Source: Saprospiraceae bacterium (GTDB lineage: Bacteria; Bacteroidota; Bacteroidia; Chitinophagales; Saprospiraceae). Taken from it: DNA of 44,045 nt. Position numbers and translations under genes: made by a program. Below are positions 10,968 through 18,510 of the stretch, in pieces. The stretch covers positions 1 through 44,045 of the forward strand of contig JABFRV010000048.1 in the NCBI GenBank assembly GCA_013140975.1. Reading direction: 5' to 3'. The stretch's first letter is position 1. Every line of letters begins with the position of its first letter. The notes below the pieces were generated by a model that was not told the origin of the DNA, made no database searches, and was given only the letters and a program-made list of their open reading frames with translations.

Positions 10968-13130
10968 ATGAGCTTTTTTATGCCTGGAATAACGAGTGGA
11001 CAGGATACACTAATTTGTTATAATGGGGGTTTTGAGGATGGATTTAAGTATTATTTTGGTTCATATGCTAATTATAGATTTGGTGGGAATACTTGCATCC
11101 CACTCGATGGTAATAACAACCCAAGTATATGGAATATTAGTTCTTTACCTAGTAATCGAAGGTTTGAAATTGCTAATAAAGGTGTTGATCCTTTAGTTGG
11201 AATTTCTACCGTTAGGTTTGGAAATAAATCATTAAAAATAAATAGTCAGTTTGGTCATATTTCTGATTGTAATGGCGATTATGATGCAAATAAATTATAT
11301 AAAAGGTTTAAAGTAACTTCAACAAACAGAGTGTTTAATTTGTGGTATGCGGTTGTTCTTGAAAGACCTTACGGACATGTTAATTCTCAGCCATTTTTTA
11401 GTATATCTTGTGATTTAGCTATAAATTCAGATATATGTTTTGATTCACCTGATCTAGAATGTACTATGAATATTCAAGATTGTGATTATGATCCTTTGAA
11501 GGTCTTAGATTGGACTTGTCATACGATCACAATTCCAGAATCTGAAATTGGCAATATAGCAACAGTTGAAATAACTGTTTCAGATTGTGGATGCGGAAAT
11601 CATATGGCATATGCCTATATTGATGGTTTTTGTGAGGCATGTGATGAGTATTCAAATAGTAACGCTTTTCTCTATGATGAATCGATTAATAATTTGGGAT
11701 TTGGAATTAGTAATAAAACCTGCAATGGCGATACCTTAACCATTTGTGGAAACTATACTCTTCCAATGTTATGTGATACATGGCGATTATATGACTTTCA
11801 AATTCCTAACTTTATCTATTACAATTTAAGTATTGATACTATTCATCATACATTTTGTTTTGATATTCCAATATCAAACTTTCAAAACATTAATTGTAAA
11901 GACCTTTATGTTAGACTTTATTTCAATAAAGGCATAGACACTTTGCCTCCTGTTATAAGTAATGAAATAGAAATATGTGCGGATGATTTTATAAAATTTG
12001 AAATTCAAGTAGTGACTGGCTCCTGTCAAAATAATAATACCGTAAATCAAATGTCCGATGATTATTATTATGTTCAAATTAATTTAAGTGATTTTGATAA
12101 CGATAATTGGACAATGGAAAGGGAGTTAGATGATCCTTATCCTGGAGAAGCAGGTAAGTATATTATTAAAACTGGGATTGGTGATGGAACGATTAATTTA
12201 GGTCCATTAATGATTCAAGAAGGAGGATGGACTTTGACGATTAGAGTCCGACATTGTGTTTATACATATCATATTAATCCACCTAATTATTGTTCAGGTT
12301 GTCCAACTTTTAGGAATGCAAAGATTTTTAATATTGAATGTAATTATAACAATAATACTTGGTCATACAAAATTTTTGTACCAGTGCCAAATAATAACCC
12401 AGGATCATTTTCAATCAATAATGCTGGTAATTATCCTTACGGAGTGACACATACTATACCAGTTGGTTCTGTAGGAATGGATTGTATTATGATTAGATTA
12501 CAAGACATTAATGTGTTAGAATGTGTTTCTAACTTTATCGTATGTCCTCCTAAGCCTTGTGTTAATGGTAATGGATGTGATATTAAAGCTTATTTGAGAG
12601 AAATATTTTGCATAAATAATCAATTTTTCTTTAGTTTAAATGTAAATAGTATTAATAATTTATGTTTTCGATCCGTTGATGGAGTAAATAATCCTGTCTG
12701 CGGGACTTTACCGGTTAATGGGCAGTATGGGCCGTTTAATAATGATGTTCAATTGACTTTATTTGTTAGCAATACTACGACATGTACCTGCCCCACTGGT
12801 AATCCTCCAGATTGTTTTAAAACAATTTATATTCCTCAACCTGATTGTAATAATTTAGAATTTAGAGTTTCTGACAAAGATTTAGGTTTTGAAGTCTCAA
12901 GTGAATTAGAGGTTACACCAAATCCTGTCCAAGAAGATGTGATTCGAATTAATTCAAAACTAAAGTCAACAGAGATTGAAATAATTGACTTAAATGGAAA
13001 GAAAATCATAACTGCTAAGTTTAGCTCAAAGTTTTATGAAATAAATATGAGCTTAGTGCCTGGAGTTTATCTTATTAATTACAAAGATGAATTAGGGGTT
13101 GTTAAAGTAATCAAATTTATCAAACTTTAA
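10968..13130 (+). CDS. Cassette gene A1: Cys-rich T9SS type A cargo with truncated signal peptide
   Basis: The 720-aa product begins MSFFMPGITSGQDT. The Gly-Gln site looks like the end of a signal peptide, but the part before it is too short for export. In-frame codons upstream of the ATG encode FIKFCNLIYLFI, and the frame is closed by TAA at 10905 with no ATG, GTG or TTG between. The body has many Cys residues and no domain I recognise. It is a clear paralogue of A2 (shared QPFFSI.CDL, ERELDDP, PPNYCSGCP). The C-terminus (VTPNPVQED, IEIIDLNGKKI, ending VIKFIKL) is a type A sorting domain. B1 follows after 53 bp, probably in one operon. Confidence 0.8.
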   Translation: MSFFMPGITSGQDTLICYNGGFEDGFKYYFGSYANYRFGGNTCIPLDGNNNPSIWNISSLPSNRRFEIANKGVDPLVGISTVRFGNKSLKINSQFGHISDCNGDYDANKLYKRFKVTSTNRVFNLWYAVVLERPYGHVNSQPFFSISCDLAINSDICFDSPDLECTMNIQDCDYDPLKVLDWTCHTITIPESEIGNIATVEITVSDCGCGNHMAYAYIDGFCEACDEYSNSNAFLYDESINNLGFGISNKTCNGDTLTICGNYTLPMLCDTWRLYDFQIPNFIYYNLSIDTIHHTFCFDIPISNFQNINCKDLYVRLYFNKGIDTLPPVISNEIEICADDFIKFEIQVVTGSCQNNNTVNQMSDDYYYVQINLSDFDNDNWTMERELDDPYPGEAGKYIIKTGIGDGTINLGPLMIQEGGWTLTIRVRHCVYTYHINPPNYCSGCPTFRNAKIFNIECNYNNNTWSYKIFVPVPNNNPGSFSINNAGNYPYGVTHTIPVGSVGMDCIMIRLQDINVLECVSNFIVCPPKPCVNGNGCDIKAYLREIFCINNQFFFSLNVNSINNLCFRSVDGVNNPVCGTLPVNGQYGPFNNDVQLTLFVSNTTTCTCPTGNPPDCFKTIYIPQPDCNNLEFRVSDKDLGFEVSSELEVTPNPVQEDVIRINSKLKSTEIEIIDLNGKKIITAKFSSKFYEINMSLVPGVYLINYKDELGVVKVIKFIKL

Positions 13131-13138
13131 AAATTCAA

Positions 13139-13174
13139 AATAGCATAGCAATTGTAAAGTATTGCTATGCTATT
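13139..13174 (+). other. Perfect 14-bp hairpin between A1 and B1
   Basis: AATAGCATAGCAAT and ATTGCTATGCTATT form a perfect 14-bp stem with an 8-nt loop. The hairpin nearly fills the 53-bp A1-B1 gap and lacks a long T tract. It is more likely an intercistronic attenuator or mRNA-stability element than a full terminator. A hairpin of unrelated sequence sits at the same place between A2 and B2. Confidence 0.75.
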
Positions 13175-13183
13175 TACCTTAAC

Positions 13184-16100
13184 ATGAATAAATTCATCTT
13201 ATATATTATAAATCTAATAAATAGAAGAAAAGTAGTAATCGTTGCTGTAGCTTCTTTGGTCTTTAGGGTTGAAACTATACATTCACAAATATTTAATTGT
13301 AGTGAAATTGATTCAACTACTTGCAAAGTAATTAAGAAAGTCGTACAATCAAAAATAATTGTTGAAAAAAAGATAGAATCTCAAGATACTATATACAATT
13401 ATCAAGTTCCAAATCTTGCCGATATTGACAATGATTGTATTCCAGAAATTATTATATTAGACAAGGATTTTAATAGTATAAATTTTATGGATTCAAAGAC
13501 AGGGCTTTTAAAAAGTAAGATTAGAATTCCAATTGTAAGTCCCACATTATCTAAATTTGCAATTGCAGACATAGATCGAGATGGAATCTTAGAAATTATT
13601 GTTTTAGCCACAATTTTCAACCCTAATCCAAATAATATTAAAGGTAAGTTGGTCTGCTTACATTTAGATGGTAGCCAATTATGGGTCTCAGACAGAAGAG
13701 TCGATATATATAATCAAACAAGAGATATGCCCGAGGGAGCTATTGGATTGGCTGATTTTAATCAAGATGGTAATACAGAAGTATATGTCAACAATAAAAT
13801 TTTTAATGGGCAAACAGGTGTACTGCTTTGTGAAGGGTCTGATGGAATTGGGCGTGACTATACTATAGATTTTAGTCCTGATGGCGTCTCGGTTGCTGCT
13901 CAATTAGATGAGAATTTGAATGACTTAGAGTTAGCGGCTGGGTTTACGATTTATAAAGTAAAGATAATAAACAAGATAGGACAAGTTGGTAATTCTATGA
14001 CAACTAATAATATTTCAATAAATGGAAACTATAGAGATGGCTATACTTCAGTGGCTGATATTAATTTAGATGGAAGATTAGATGTAGTTGTTACCTCGCC
14101 AGGAATAAATAATCAAGCAATAATTTATGCATATACTTTTAATTTCGGTTTATGTTCATTGCTTTCAACTGCTAATATATCTGGAAATGATTACTCTGGG
14201 ACTGGTATTGCTACAATAGGTATGATTGGTAGTTTGACAAATCCTTCAATTATTATAAAACGTTTTTGTAAGCTAATTTCATATCATTATGACGGTAGTA
14301 ATAATTTAAATTTAGATTGGACAATTCAGACAAGTGATTCTTCTGGAGGAGCTGGAATTTCAATATTTGACCTGAATGGAGATGGCTTCAATGAAATTAT
14401 CTATAGAGATGAAACTGAATTTAAGATTTATGAAGTTTTAACAAGTACTCCAAATTTGATTTTCAAATTCGTTTGTACATCTGGCACAGGTAATGAAGCT
14501 CCATTAATTGGAGATATTGATAACTCTGGACATTCTAAGATATGCATAACTTGTGGTTCAATTAATAATGCTTATTTCGGTAAATTAACCGTCTTTGGTG
14601 GACCAGATGGCCAAGAATGGGCTCCCGCACGCCCCATCTGGAACCAGTATGCCTATAACCCGCTATACATTAACGACGATCTCACTGTCCCACAATACCC
14701 CAAGAATCAAGCAACCTATATGAATGGGAAGTATAATAACTTCATGCAACAAGAATCATTACTTGATTCAAATGGAATGTATAAAGTTGCAGCAGCAAGC
14801 TTGTTGGGTGATATTACTTGTATTAACTACGATCCATTAAAGGATGAATATGTAATCACTTATAATGTTATCAATAAGAAAGATGCATCAAGATCGAGTG
14901 GAGATCGATGGCATATTAGCTTCTATGATGGAGATCCTGAGAATGGTGGAATTGTGATTGATTCTATCCTGATGACTAAAGATCTTATTGCAGGTGATAC
15001 ATTACATGATCTGATGTTTAACTTTAAGAGATCAGGAATTAAACAATTATTCATGGTTGTGAATACAAGTCGATTAGGTGGTGGAGCATTCGATGACAAG
15101 GACTTTAAAGTATTGGAATGCGATTATAAAGATAATATATCCCAATGGATTGACTTTCCGATTGTTAAGGAGATTAAAGATGTATTCTGTGAGTCGCAGG
15201 GCTATAAGTATAAAGATTCTACTTATACAAGTACTGGTAAGTATTATTATATTGTAAGGAATGCATTAGGTTGTGATCAAGAAGTAGCGATACTTGATCT
15301 TGAAGCTAGAGATTCGGTCATACAAGATCTGTTTTATTCAGCTTGTGATTCTATTAGATTAATTGATACTACATTCTATAATTCTGGCAGCAAGACTTAT
15401 CTCTTCAATACATCTTATGGTTGTGATAGTACAATCATTGCGCATATTGAGATTAAGAATTCTAATGTAAACAATACATCAGCCATATCATGTGATAGCA
15501 TCCTCTGGAATGGCAAGATCTTAAAGCAATCTGGCAACTATTCATATATAACTAATAATATCAATGCTTGTGATAGCACAACTAACTTAGATCTAACCAT
15601 TCATAATTCCAAGATCATTGATCAATATAAATCATCTTGTAATTCATATTCTTGGAATGGAAGTACATATACTCAGTCAGGAGATTATACACATCAAGCA
15701 AATACCATCAATGGCTGCGATAGCACAACCATACTTCATCTTACGATTGATACCTTAGTAAGAGAATCCATCAACATTACGGAATGTCAATCCTATAATT
15801 GGAATGGACGACTCATCACAACAACTGGAATCTATCTTGATACTTTCAGAACTATTAATGGTTGTGATAGTATAGTAAGTTTAGATCTCAATATTGCCAA
15901 TAACCGTTCAAGCTTATCACAGATCTCATGTGATCAATACGCTTGGAATAATATACTTCTTACTCAATCGGGAATATACTACGACACGCTCAAGAACATT
16001 CAAGGCTGCGATAGCATCGCTCAACTTAATCTTACCATCAATAGAAGCAACACCAACACAGCTTTCATTAATTCTTGCATCAATTTCAATTGGAAGAATA

Positions 16101-17236
16101 AGAATCTAACACAATCAGGAATCTATCGCGACACAACAAGTACCAGTCTAGGATGTGATAGCATTAGCATTCTTAATCTAACAATTCATCAAGCCTACGA
16201 TACAAGTATAAGCATCAAATCTTGCGAATCATATACTTGGAATGGACAAGCCATAACACAATCAGGACAATATCAATATAAAGGGTTGACACAACGCAAT
16301 TGTGATAGTACCATTCAACTCAATCTTACCATCAACAAGAATTCTTTAAGCAATATTAATTTATCTGTTTGCGATAGCATCAGCATATTAGGTACTACAT
16401 ACAATAAAGCTGGAAATTATACAATCAAGTCTATGAATAATACTGGCTGTGATTCCACAATTAATCTAACACTATCAATTCTCTCTCAAAAAATAATCGA
16501 AAACAAATCATCTTGTGATTCCTTCATCTGGAATAATGAGATCTATACACAATCAGGAACATATTCTAACAAGAATACCAACATCAACGGATGCGATTCA
16601 ACACATCAACTAAATCTAACCATTCATCCATCATTCAAGAACAAAATTACTGCACAAGATTGCAAAGAATATTACTGGCCATCCAACAACACAATATACA
16701 ATCAATCTGGAATCTATCAAGCAAAATATAATACAAGCAAGGGTTGTGACTCAACTCTAACACTCAATCTCACCATCCATCCCGACTTTGAAAAATCCGA
16801 CACCATCACAACTAACACAAAATATCAATGGCCTATAAATCTAAAGACTTATAATCAATCAGGTACATATCAGGAATCATACAGAGATATAAACGGCTGT
16901 GATTCTATTTATAAATTATTACTCATCATCATCGATGAAGACATTGAAATTTATACTCCCAATGTTATCAACCCAAGCAGCATTGACGGAAATAATAGAT
17001 TCACATTGTACGACAATGGAACAAGAGCAACAATAAACTTGCTAAGCATCTATGATCGTTGGGGCGGACTTCTCTGGCAAAAACAAAACTTCCCAACCAA
17101 CAATCCTAATGAAGGATGGGATGGAACTAGTAACAATGTGAAGCTAAATCCTGGAGTTTATGTCTGGTATGCTAATGTATTAACTCCTAAAGGAAGAAAG
17201 ATTGTTTTAAAAGGGGATGTAACGATTGTAAGATAA
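13184..17236 (+). CDS. Cassette gene B1: VCBS/FG-GAP propeller, CDS repeats and T9SS type B sorting domain
   Basis: The 1350-aa protein has an N-terminal signal/anchor region (VVIVAVASLVF, to about residue 35). Six Asp-rich FG-GAP/VCBS calcium motifs follow (DIDNDCIPEI, DIDRDGILEI, DFNQDGNTEV, DINLDGRLDV, DLNGDGFNEI, DIDNSGHSKI; about 70-460), indicating a beta propeller. A conserved block (GGPDGQEWAPARPIWNQYAY) lies near 472. About twelve 45-residue repeats run from about 660 to 1250, with the pattern C-x-S-x-x-W-N-G, Q-S-G-x-Y, G-C-D-S-x-x-x-L-x-L-T-I. Residues about 1255-1350 (TPNVINPSS, LLSIYDRWGGLLW, NPGVYVW, LKGDVTIVR) form the gliding-motility/CHU_C type B sorting domain. It is probably a large surface adhesin or matrix protein; this is inferred from architecture. 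Confidence 0.88.
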   Translation: MNKFILYIINLINRRKVVIVAVASLVFRVETIHSQIFNCSEIDSTTCKVIKKVVQSKIIVEKKIESQDTIYNYQVPNLADIDNDCIPEIIILDKDFNSINFMDSKTGLLKSKIRIPIVSPTLSKFAIADIDRDGILEIIVLATIFNPNPNNIKGKLVCLHLDGSQLWVSDRRVDIYNQTRDMPEGAIGLADFNQDGNTEVYVNNKIFNGQTGVLLCEGSDGIGRDYTIDFSPDGVSVAAQLDENLNDLELAAGFTIYKVKIINKIGQVGNSMTTNNISINGNYRDGYTSVADINLDGRLDVVVTSPGINNQAIIYAYTFNFGLCSLLSTANISGNDYSGTGIATIGMIGSLTNPSIIIKRFCKLISYHYDGSNNLNLDWTIQTSDSSGGAGISIFDLNGDGFNEIIYRDETEFKIYEVLTSTPNLIFKFVCTSGTGNEAPLIGDIDNSGHSKICITCGSINNAYFGKLTVFGGPDGQEWAPARPIWNQYAYNPLYINDDLTVPQYPKNQATYMNGKYNNFMQQESLLDSNGMYKVAAASLLGDITCINYDPLKDEYVITYNVINKKDASRSSGDRWHISFYDGDPENGGIVIDSILMTKDLIAGDTLHDLMFNFKRSGIKQLFMVVNTSRLGGGAFDDKDFKVLECDYKDNISQWIDFPIVKEIKDVFCESQGYKYKDSTYTSTGKYYYIVRNALGCDQEVAILDLEARDSVIQDLFYSACDSIRLIDTTFYNSGSKTYLFNTSYGCDSTIIAHIEIKNSNVNNTSAISCDSILWNGKILKQSGNYSYITNNINACDSTTNLDLTIHNSKIIDQYKSSCNSYSWNGSTYTQSGDYTHQANTINGCDSTTILHLTIDTLVRESINITECQSYNWNGRLITTTGIYLDTFRTINGCDSIVSLDLNIANNRSSLSQISCDQYAWNNILLTQSGIYYDTLKNIQGCDSIAQLNLTINRSNTNTAFINSCINFNWKNKNLTQSGIYRDTTSTSLGCDSISILNLTIHQAYDTSISIKSCESYTWNGQAITQSGQYQYKGLTQRNCDSTIQLNLTINKNSLSNINLSVCDSISILGTTYNKAGNYTIKSMNNTGCDSTINLTLSILSQKIIENKSSCDSFIWNNEIYTQSGTYSNKNTNINGCDSTHQLNLTIHPSFKNKITAQDCKEYYWPSNNTIYNQSGIYQAKYNTSKGCDSTLTLNLTIHPDFEKSDTITTNTKYQWPINLKTYNQSGTYQESYRDINGCDSIYKLLLIIIDEDIEIYTPNVINPSSIDGNNRFTLYDNGTRATINLLSIYDRWGGLLWQKQNFPTNNPNEGWDGTSNNVKLNPGVYVWYANVLTPKGRKIVLKGDVTIVR
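15689..16950 (+). repeat. 1262-bp block identical to 23257-24518
   Basis: Reading the two copies line by line at a fixed offset of 7568 bp, every base agrees from 15689 to 16950. The base before differs (T/C). After the block come differences at 16951, 16955 and 17065, and the copies diverge from 17128. The block covers most of the CDS-repeat array of B1. Upstream, at the same fixed offset back to about 14606, the copies differ at many positions. Confidence 0.92.
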
Positions 17237-17386
17237 TTTCGAGTTAGTCCTGCAATTTTGAATATTCCTTATTGACGATTTACAAATCTTCGAATAAATT
17301 TTTTTTATATTTTAAAGTTTATTGTAAAGTATAACTAATTTAATATCAATTATTTAGAAATTAATCTTATAATTTTTACTTTCTTT

Positions 17387-17418
17387 TTGAATAAATTATA
17401 AATATGTATATATATTTG
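17387..17418 (+). promoter_or_regulatory. Promoter of the toxin-antitoxin pair
   Basis: TTG at 17387-17389 and TATATTTG at 17411-17418 are separated by 21 bp and match the Bacteroidota consensus TTG/TAnnTTTG. Transcription would start about 15 nt before the antitoxin ATG at 17440. Confidence 0.5.
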
Positions 17419-17439
17419 TATTATCAATTTGTATATACA

Positions 17440-17670
17440 ATGAAAGCAATTTTATTGAAACTAGATGATGAGATCTTTCAAGAAACTGAAAGAATCTTAA
17501 GCACTTACAAGAAAGTTCGAAATACTTATATCAATGAAGCGATTCATAGTTACAACCTAATTCAAAAAAGAAAACAGATTGAGCAAGATATAGCTATTGA
17601 ATCAAAATTGGTCCGTTCTGATTCAATGAAAATTCTCAAAGAGTTTGAAAAAATCGAAAATGGTGTTTAA
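17440..17670 (+). CDS. Antitoxin of a MazF-type toxin-antitoxin pair
   Basis: The 76-aa protein begins MKAILLKLDDEIFQETERIL, a beta strand followed by helices as in ribbon-helix-helix antitoxins. Its C-terminal half is charged and helical (QKRKQIEQDIAIESKLVRSD) and would wrap the toxin. I chose ATG 17440 because a TTG-like start frame reaching back to 17404 would lie upstream of the predicted transcription start. The last 11 bp overlap the toxin gene, the typical coupled order of antitoxin first. The family assignment rests mainly on the neighbour; sequence alone is weak. Confidence 0.75.
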   Translation: MKAILLKLDDEIFQETERILSTYKKVRNTYINEAIHSYNLIQKRKQIEQDIAIESKLVRSDSMKILKEFEKIENGV

Positions 17671-18013
17671 ACAATTTGAAGTATGGTTAGCGGATTTAAA
17701 CCCACAGATTGGGACAGAGACAGGAAAGACAAGACCTGTGATAATTGTACAATCTAATTTATTGAATAAAGTCCAGCATCCGTCAACCATAATTTGCCCT
17801 ATAACAACTAATATTACTCTCAATGCAAGCATCTTAAGGTTGAATCTTGAACCAGAATTGTCTGGACTAAAACAGACATCAGATATAATGATTGATCAAT
17901 TAAGGGCTATTGATAACATTAGATTGATAAAAAAAATTGGAGATCTTACTCATGAAAAGATCTTACAACTTAGAAATAGACTAAGCATTATCTTAGATTT
18001 GGAAATTAATTAG
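17660..18013 (+). CDS. MazF/PemK family mRNA-interferase toxin
   Basis: The 117-aa protein carries the PemK/MazF signature at its N-terminus: FEVWLADLNPQIGTETGKTRPVIIVQSN, where the W-x-x-x-L-N-P, the G-x-E and the K-x-RPV are conserved. It continues with CPITTNI and a later SGLKQTSDIMIDQLRAID segment, which holds the conserved region around the second catalytic motif. These toxins cut mRNA at short sequences and are neutralised by the upstream antitoxin. ATG 17660 is chosen over a TTG at 17645 because it gives the standard N-terminus and an 11-bp overlap. The pair sits exactly between the two A-B cassettes. Confidence 0.92.
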   Translation: MVFKQFEVWLADLNPQIGTETGKTRPVIIVQSNLLNKVQHPSTIICPITTNITLNASILRLNLEPELSGLKQTSDIMIDQLRAIDNIRLIKKIGDLTHEKILQLRNRLSIILDLEIN

Positions 18014-18383
18014 CCTATTGTTTCAATACTTGCTTAATGGCTATTGAGGATAAAAATAAAACGAAAACAGCATTCTTATGATTGCGCATTTAATAACTTC
18101 GTATTTTTTTTATTTTTAATAAGTAATTTAGATCGTAATAAATTTAATATAATCAATCAGGGTTTACCCTGAATTTTCAAAAATTATCGCAGAAAGCTTC
18201 ACAGATCACACTACAAAGTAGTACATTTGTCTAAGCTCAATTTTTGTAATTATGGAAGCAGCAATTACTCCACCTGACAGGTCTAGTCTTTTGGGAAAGA
18301 CGGTAAACATTCTCTAGTGAACATATCAAGCTCTATTCATTAACATAGATTATGTTCTACATACTCCCCAGATATTGTAAATT
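18014..18383 (+). other. Intergenic region upstream of cassette 2
   Basis: This 370-bp stretch contains the TCAGGGT-TT-ACCCTGA palindrome near 18157 and a word, TTTTTGTAATTATGGAAGCAGC (18233-18254 region), similar to the A1 upstream segment near 10696-10717. No gene is visible. The similarity suggests both cassettes once shared a promoter region, now largely diverged. Confidence 0.5.
18157..18172. promoter_or_regulatory. 16-bp palindrome, candidate operator of cassette 2
   Basis: TCAGGGT and ACCCTGA are perfect 7-bp arms around TT. The right half plus GAATTTT-CAAAA also occurs upstream of A1 at 10635-10652, where the left arm is degraded. No regulator can be named. Confidence 0.45.
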
Positions 18384-18488
18384 ATGAAAAAAATCATTAA
18401 TTTTAATCCTTTTAACTATATGAACCGTCAACCGTCAACCGTCAACCGTAAGCTGCCAACATCCTCAATTCCGATCTTCATTAATTAA
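18384..18488 (+). other. Leader frame crossing the heptamer array (possible out-of-phase start of A2)
   Basis: ATG 18384 begins MKKIINFNPFNYMNRQPSTV, reads through the AACCGTC repeats and stops at TAA 18486 after 34 codons. It is one frame away from A2. Removing one 7-bp unit (or adding two) would fuse it to the A2 frame, giving a continuous protein through FRSSLINLFIILISML to MPGITRGQ, a complete signal peptide. The MKK start is typical of Bacteroidota signal peptides. Translation is not proved. Confidence 0.45.
18423..18457 (+). repeat. AACCGTC heptamer array
   Basis: There are three perfect copies of AACCGTC (18423-18443), a fourth with one change (AACCGTA), then a degenerate 7-mer AGCTGCC. 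Because 7 is not a multiple of 3, gain or loss of a unit shifts the frame of anything translated across it. Confidence 0.9.
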
Positions 18489-18510
18489 TTTATTCATCAT
18501 TCTAATCTCG

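Noticed and set aside
15894-16109. Identical 71-codon frames inside B1 and B2 (second at 23462-23677)
   Set aside because: They are alternate-frame shadows of the identical repeat block and duplicate exactly because the DNA does.
15670-16930. Regularly spaced DNA repeats resembling a CRISPR array in B1 (also in B2)
   Set aside because: The period is long and degenerate, the segment is a continuous reading frame, and the similarity follows the protein motif GCDS...LTI.
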